Shown here: positions 59,840 through 64,000 of the stretch, one piece after another
Numbering within the stretch: position 1 is the stretch's first letter
Layout: every line of letters starts with the position of its first letter
NCBI GenBank assembly: GCA_023424965.1
Contig: JAFADI010000182.1
Coordinates: 1 to 64,000 of the forward strand
Length of the DNA stretch: 64,000 nt
Direction: 5' to 3'
Origin: Bacillota bacterium
GTDB taxonomy: Bacteria; Bacillota; Clostridia; Acetivibrionales; JAFADI01
The notes under the pieces: generated by a model
Told to the model about the DNA's origin: nothing
What the model saw: the letters and a program-made list of their open reading frames with translations, nothing else
Databases searched by the model: none
Made by a program: the position numbers and the translations under genes

Positions 59840-61954
59840 ATGTTCAACAAAATAGGGCCTTTTATGGCTGTTCTCATGGTGTGCATGATTTTTCTTGCCC
59901 TTCTTCCGTCCGGTGCAAATGCCGTAACCACGGGAAACGGAGCACTGGTTTACCAGCCCGGTGCATCAGCTTCCTATGATGGAGCGGGAAGCACCTATGC
60001 CCGTATAATTTGTCTCAAGAATAACGGTTCCTACAACGGAACCCTGCTGTGTACCTTCGACCAGCTTAAAAATGTGACGGTCACCATGCCCAATGGGACA
60101 CAGGTGTCAAAGCAGGTTTATCCCATTTACAGGAGCACGGATAATGGGGCGACCTGGTCTTTGATTGCCAACGTATTTGACAGAGAATACAATCTGCTCA
60201 GAACTTCCCAGCCGTGCCTGTATGAAGTTCCCCAGCAGGTGGGAAACCTGGCGGCAGGGACCATCCTGCTTGCCGGCAATATCTTTGACGACAACCCGGC
60301 GACCGTATCCAGAATTGTAATATACAAAAGCACCGACAGGGGAGCCACCTGGTCCTTTCTGAGCCAGGTAGACCAGGGTGGGCCCTGCGTATATGATCCA
60401 AGTCCCACCTCCACAACCACAACCGTCTGGGAGCCTTTCCTGGGTCTGGACAGCTCCGGGAACCTGGTCTGCTACTACTCCGATGAAAGACAGAAGTCTG
60501 CCAACATTCTCCAGGCAGTAGTTCTTAAAAAATCTACCGATGGGGGACAAACCTGGGGCTCGGTGGTGAATGTCGCCGCCATACCCAATAAAAGCGACCG
60601 GCCGGGGATGATCACTGTGGCTAAGCTGCCTAACGGCAAGTACATGGCTACCTATGAGGTGGTCAACCGTCCCAGCCAGTCCCTTAATACGGCGGTAGCA
60701 TACTATAAGCTGTCCAATGACGGGGTGACCTGGACCGCCAATGATCTGGGAACACAGATCAAGCTCAGCGACGGAAGGGGAATCGGCTCTTCCCCCTATG
60801 TCAAGTGGGTACCGACGGGAGGCCCCAATGGGACGGTTATCGTTTCGTCCAAATGGGGACTTGATAGTGCAGGGAACATCAGCGGGGGCCAAAATTTCTA
60901 TGTGAATTACAATCTTGGCCTGGGAAGCTGGGAAAGAATGCCTTATGCGGTAACCTACGACTACAATGACAGCGTGGGCGGTTCTTTTTCCGGATTCAGC
61001 CAGAGTTTCGACACCAGCGTGGACAACCTGACAATCTACCACGCGACCAATGCGGAGAACAGGAGCAATCCTAAAACCGTAAATGGCACAACATATTATC
61101 TGAACGATGTCCGCGTGGGCACAAGACCCATGAATGCAAACCGGTATGAAGCGGAAAATGCTACCCTGACCAATGTCCAGGTGGGGAATTTCATCGACGC
61201 CTCCGGAGGGAAAGAGGTACAGTATATCAATTACTCCGACAGCTCCGTCCGGTTTGCAAATGTCAAAGTACCCACGGCGGGCACCTATACCGTCAACGTC
61301 AGGTATGCCAACGGCTCCGGAGCTGCCAGCTCCCACCGGGTGAGCGTGAACGGCGGTACGGCGTTTAATGTAAATTATCCGGCTGCGGTAAACTGGGACA
61401 GGTATCTGTGGGCTTCCTTCACCTGCACACTGAATGCAGGCTACAATACCATACAGTTCAACTACAACTCGGGCTATGCAGAACTTGACTGCATCGAAGT
61501 GTACCGGGCCGGGGCTGTAAACAATGACAATTTCAAGCTGGTTAACAGGAACAGCGGAAAATACCTGGAGGTCTATCAGGCATCCACCGCAGACGGCGGA
61601 ACGGTGGACCAATGGGGCAATACGGGGCACCTGTGCCAGAACTGGTATTTTGTATCGGCGGGCAGTGGATATTTTAAAATCGTCAACACCCATAGCGGAA
61701 AGAACCTGGAAATCTATCAGGCATCCACGGCGGATGGGGCGCTGGCAGACCAATGGACCGACAACGGCAATTACTGCCAGCAGTGGTCGTTATCGCCCAC
61801 GGACAGTGGATTCGGCAGGATCATTAACAGCAACAGCGGAAAATACCTGGAGGTCTACCAGGCATCCACGGCAGACGGCGCGGCGGTGGACCAATGGGGC
61901 AATACAAATAATAACTGCCAGCAGTGGAGGCTGGTGAAAGAGGGTATCGAGTAA
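59840..61954 (+). CDS. Secreted six-bladed propeller (GH93-like exo-arabinanase) with CBM and ricin module
   Basis: A 704-aa exported protein. Signal peptide about 1-28 (PSGANA). A sialidase-fold propeller (about 32-430) has Asp-box repeats STDNGATWS, STDRGATWSF and STDGGQTWGS. A CBM6/35-type module follows (about 437-565; RYEAENATLTN..YTVNVRYANG). The C-terminal ricin-type lectin (about 570-704) has three repeats of NSGKYLEVYQASTADG. Next to the GH51 gene, GH93 exo-1,5-arabinanase is the best reading; a sialidase or another propeller hydrolase is possible. It probably releases arabino-oligosaccharides outside the cell. Confidence 0.7.
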   Translation: MFNKIGPFMAVLMVCMIFLALLPSGANAVTTGNGALVYQPGASASYDGAGSTYARIICLKNNGSYNGTLLCTFDQLKNVTVTMPNGTQVSKQVYPIYRSTDNGATWSLIANVFDREYNLLRTSQPCLYEVPQQVGNLAAGTILLAGNIFDDNPATVSRIVIYKSTDRGATWSFLSQVDQGGPCVYDPSPTSTTTTVWEPFLGLDSSGNLVCYYSDERQKSANILQAVVLKKSTDGGQTWGSVVNVAAIPNKSDRPGMITVAKLPNGKYMATYEVVNRPSQSLNTAVAYYKLSNDGVTWTANDLGTQIKLSDGRGIGSSPYVKWVPTGGPNGTVIVSSKWGLDSAGNISGGQNFYVNYNLGLGSWERMPYAVTYDYNDSVGGSFSGFSQSFDTSVDNLTIYHATNAENRSNPKTVNGTTYYLNDVRVGTRPMNANRYEAENATLTNVQVGNFIDASGGKEVQYINYSDSSVRFANVKVPTAGTYTVNVRYANGSGAASSHRVSVNGGTAFNVNYPAAVNWDRYLWASFTCTLNAGYNTIQFNYNSGYAELDCIEVYRAGAVNNDNFKLVNRNSGKYLEVYQASTADGGTVDQWGNTGHLCQNWYFVSAGSGYFKIVNTHSGKNLEIYQASTADGALADQWTDNGNYCQQWSLSPTDSGFGRIINSNSGKYLEVYQASTADGAAVDQWGNTNNNCQQWRLVKEGIE

Positions 61955-62016
61955 CAGGGAAGGAATACGGGAACGGATAAATTAAAAAGGACATGTGGAA
62001 ACTTGCAAGACCTTAA

Positions 62017-62062
62017 AGCGCCTGGAGCCTGTTGGAGAAAGCTCCGGGCGCTCCCTGTTTTT
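62017..62062. terminator. Terminator between convergent genes
   Basis: AGCGCCTGGAGC (62017-62028) pairs with GCTCCGGGCGCT (62041-62052) around 12 bases, then CCCTGTTTTT. It ends the arabinan operon. Confidence 0.85.
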
Positions 62063-62064
62063 CA

Positions 62065-63024
62065 TCAGGTTTCGGCAATGATTTTGCCCAGTTCCGTAAG
62101 ATCATAGCCGCCAAGCCCCTCCAGTTCGGATTTGAACTCATCGGAACGGAGGATCTCGAAAATCGTATCAAAGGCCTGCTGCGTCAGGTCTTCTTTTTTT
62201 ATAACCATATCATACTGCTCTTTTTGCAAGGGAATAAAGTCAATCCCCTGCACCTGCAGACAGGCTTTTTCGCTGCCGATACCAAGGTCGGCGCCTCCCC
62301 GGGCTACGGTGCTGGCCACGGCAAGATGGGATTGAGATTCCCTCCTATAGCCGTTGACGGATTTGCCCGAAAGACCCATTTGGCGGAGGTGTTCGTCCAA
62401 TAAAATCCTTGTACCGCTGCCTTTTTCCCGGTTTATGATGGCAATATCGGCACGGTGCAAGTCATTCCAGTCCTTGATGTTTTTCGGATTTCCTTTTGCC
62501 ACATAAAAGCCCTGCATCCGTCCGGCAAGACGGACAATCACAGAAGAGGTTCCCGGGAGCATTCTTTCGATGAAGGGCACGTTGTATTCGCCTGTTTTAC
62601 CATCCCACATGTGGGCCGTCGCCACTTGAATTTCACCTTTATAAAGGGCATAGACCGAGTTGTAGCTGCCTTCATAGGAACGCAATGCACGAATGCCCTT
62701 CGGATGGCGGTCCAGATGCTGGCATAGGATATCCAGAATCACGTCCTGACCTGAAATTATGAAGGAACTGCTCCGCTCCGGCGAAGCCTCATGCGTGGAG
62801 GGAGAAAGGTATTTTCCACTTTCGGGAGGGAAGGGATCGGTGTGTGCGGCAGCTTTGGTCCTGTTTTTGTACTTTTCCACATCCTCCGGGTCCACACGCA
62901 GCTTTTTTCCTACCCTGTAGGCATTTAGCTCCCTGCGCTTCATCAATTCATAGACGGTGCTTTTGGAGATCTTCAATACTTGTGCAACTTCCTGAGGCGT
63001 CAGCGGCCTGTTGTTTTCGACCAT
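62065..63024 (-). CDS. HTH regulator fused to a periplasmic-binding-type domain
   Basis: A 319-aa cytoplasmic protein. The N-terminal excisionase/MerR-like helix-turn-helix (5-55; LTPQEVAQVLKISKSTVYEL) is joined by a linker (56-90) to a PBP-like domain (about 95-315; REKGSGTRILLDEHLRQMG is typical of molybdate- or ModA-like folds). Proteins of this layout are thought to sense molybdate/tungstate or related anions. It lies next to nifH, whose enzyme needs molybdenum, and in the same window as molybdenum hydroxylases. The ligand is inference. Confidence 0.82.
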   Translation of the reverse strand: MVENNRPLTPQEVAQVLKISKSTVYELMKRRELNAYRVGKKLRVDPEDVEKYKNRTKAAAHTDPFPPESGKYLSPSTHEASPERSSSFIISGQDVILDILCQHLDRHPKGIRALRSYEGSYNSVYALYKGEIQVATAHMWDGKTGEYNVPFIERMLPGTSSVIVRLAGRMQGFYVAKGNPKNIKDWNDLHRADIAIINREKGSGTRILLDEHLRQMGLSGKSVNGYRRESQSHLAVASTVARGGADLGIGSEKACLQVQGIDFIPLQKEQYDMVIKKEDLTQQAFDTIFEILRSDEFKSELEGLGGYDLTELGKIIAET

Positions 63025-63052
63025 GGTTCACAACTTAACCTTTCATCAGCAG

Positions 63053-63152
63053 TATAATTGCCCATGTGCGTTTCGGCTTAAGCCGAAAATGTCGCACGGG
63101 CATAAATTCATATAACAACCGTGATAAATATTTCTGCGGGTATTATATCATG
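63053..63152. repeat. Double-hairpin repeat, inverted orientation, copy 1
   Basis: Reverse complement of the 25.7-kb unit: GCCCATGTGCG, the inner TTTCGGCTTAAGCCGAAA palindrome, CGCACGGGC, then the hairpin A segment and TATTATATCAT. It follows the start of the HTH-PBP gene. Confidence 0.8.
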
Positions 63153-63172
63153 AATTTGCAAAAATTCATGAT

Positions 63173-63272
63173 GTAATTGCCCATGTGCGTTTCGGCTTAA
63201 GCCGAAAATGTCGCACGGGCATAAATTCCCATATAATAACCGCGATAAGTATTTCTGCGGTTATTATATCAT
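63173..63272. repeat. Double-hairpin repeat, inverted orientation, copy 2
   Basis: Tandem copy 120 bp after the first; hairpin B is identical over its whole length, while hairpin A differs (ATAATAACCGCG here, CATATAACAACCGTG there). Confidence 0.8.
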
Positions 63273-63503
63273 ATTTGTGCATATAAATTAAATCATTCCG
63301 CCGAAAATAATATGAGTTCATGCAAGTTTGGGATAGCAAACATGCAAGTTCTTTCGAAAAGTCGAATATCCTTACACCGGTACGAATGGCGAAATACCTT
63401 GGGGGCAGCTGAATGAGCGGGGATTGAAACGGGAAAAGAAGGCTGAGAGGGTATTGCTGATGACCTGGATGCAGGATTGTTAAATTTGTTTTGCAAAAAA
63501 ATA

Positions 63504-63613
63504 TTGACATGGGATTCTTTGGAGAGTATAATAATATAAAACAGTACAAAACAATACATAACGGAAAATTTTAATCAGATTAATTCCACGATAAACGATT
63601 ATGTATGTATTGT
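63504..63613 (+). promoter_or_regulatory. Strong promoter and inverted repeat upstream of nifH
   Basis: TTGACA (63504-63509), exactly 17 bases, TATAAT (63527-63532): a consensus sigma-A promoter. Downstream, ACAATACATA (63551-63560) and TATGTATTGT (63604-63613) are exact inverted repeats. The leader to nifH would be about 330 bases. The gap 63025-63865 otherwise shows only the repeats and no gene. Confidence 0.65.
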
Positions 63614-63865
63614 TTGCAGGCAAGGATAGGAAATAATGCCCGGATAGTTCTTGTAAGCCCTTGATAGCCTTTCAAGAAAGCATACCTTACTTAAAATCTC
63701 ATTCAAACCTTATTAAACACGAGTCATGCCAGATTGTTCTTGAATTCCATGTTGCAATGCAAGAAAAGCATGTAAAAAAAATACTGTGCCGTCCGGTACC
63801 ACGACGTACAAGGCAGCCTGAAACATCAACCATTAAAAATAATGAATGTGAAGGGGGCTTTTAAA

Positions 63866-64000
63866 ATGCCGAGAAAAATTGCGATTTACGGGAAGGGTGG
63901 AATAGGAAAGTCCACCACTCAGCAGAATACAGCAGCAGCGATGGGACATTTCTACGATCAGAAGGTATTCATTCACGGGTGTGATCCCAAGGCGGATTCA
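63866..64000 (+). CDS. nifH: Nitrogenase iron protein (3' end outside window)
   Basis: The first 45 residues are visible. The P-loop GKGGIGKSTT (10-19) and HGCDPKADS (37-45) are NifH hallmarks, and the QQNTAAAM stretch with FIHGCDPKADS resembles NifH forms of methanogens and some clostridia rather than the VVGCDPKADS form of proteobacteria. GAAGGGGGC precedes the ATG. Whether it is the catalytic NifH or a homologue cannot be settled from this fragment. Confidence 0.85.
   Translation, partial: MPRKIAIYGKGGIGKSTTQQNTAAAMGHFYDQKVFIHGCDPKADS

Noticed and set aside
60107..61753. Open frame of 548 codons on the minus strand
   Set aside because: Antisense to the GH93-like gene; low-complexity repeats of the ricin and Asp-box segments keep the frame open. 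No start signal or recognisable domain.

Overview
The window looks like a chromosomal segment of an anaerobic, endospore-forming, plant-polysaccharide-degrading Clostridia (Firmicutes). Support comes from a small acid-soluble spore protein, two SPOCS-domain (SipL-type) spore proteins, G+-type FtsEX/EnvC-like/CtpA genes, YesM/YesN-type sugar sensing, ATPase-less sugar importers, a GH51 arabinofuranosidase, selenium-dependent molybdenum hydroxylases and a nifH at the right edge. Ribosome binding sites are strong (AGGAGG type), TTG and GTG starts are common, and several promoters are clean sigma-A type. The species cannot be fixed from the sequence alone.

Layout. 1-7 kb (minus strand): argD-carA-carB-argF and a GNAT gene that runs off the edge. 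7.3-17.3 kb (plus strand): a selenium-dependent molybdenum hydroxylase island: two-subunit Fe-S/FAD + molybdopterin enzyme, selD, a DsrE-only YedF, yqeC, a mocA-like gene, yqeB and a fused Fe-S/Mo hydroxylase. 17.4-18.1 kb: a PilZ protein. 18.3-20.2 kb (minus): argB and argC, so the island sits between the two halves of an arginine cluster. Both halves start with ArgR-type boxes. 20.4-29 kb: MsmX-like sugar ATPase, CdaR/PucR-like regulator, ftsE-ftsX-envC-like, ctpA, SASP, methyltransferase, MGMT-like protein, cold-shock protein, Hsp33. 30.2-32.7 kb: tRNA Val-Asp-Phe and Gly-Cys flanking two SPOCS paralogues. 33-34.1 kb: decayed DNA with a polysaccharide deacetylase pseudogene and a truncated tyrosine recombinase. 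34.3-40.6 kb: soluble chemoreceptor, HD-GYP protein, two tiny Lys-rich proteins, NUDIX, TauE permease with a divergent LysR.

40.7-50.7 kb is one glycan-utilisation locus: YesM-type kinase, YesN-type regulator, lipoprotein binding protein, two permeases, a cytoplasmic GH99-like enzyme and a secreted GH99-like enzyme with accessory domains. A possible riboswitch or attenuator (50.99-51.14 kb) and a transmembrane chemoreceptor follow. 53.7-62 kb is a second, arabinan-type locus: LacI regulator, binding protein, two permeases, GH51 enzyme and a secreted GH93-like propeller with carbohydrate-binding and ricin-type modules. Neither importer has an ATPase; the MsmX-like protein at 20.4 kb is a plausible shared motor. 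62-64 kb: an HTH + periplasmic-binding-fold regulator, a tandem repeat pair, a strong promoter and the start of nifH.

Two dispersed intergenic repeat families stand out. One is a MITE-like element with about 26-bp inverted arms (13.17-13.28 kb), with single arms at the ends of carB and argB. The other is a roughly 100-bp double-hairpin unit present as tandem pairs at 25.7 kb and 63.1 kb and as a half copy at 40.6 kb; its arms show base changes that keep the pairing.
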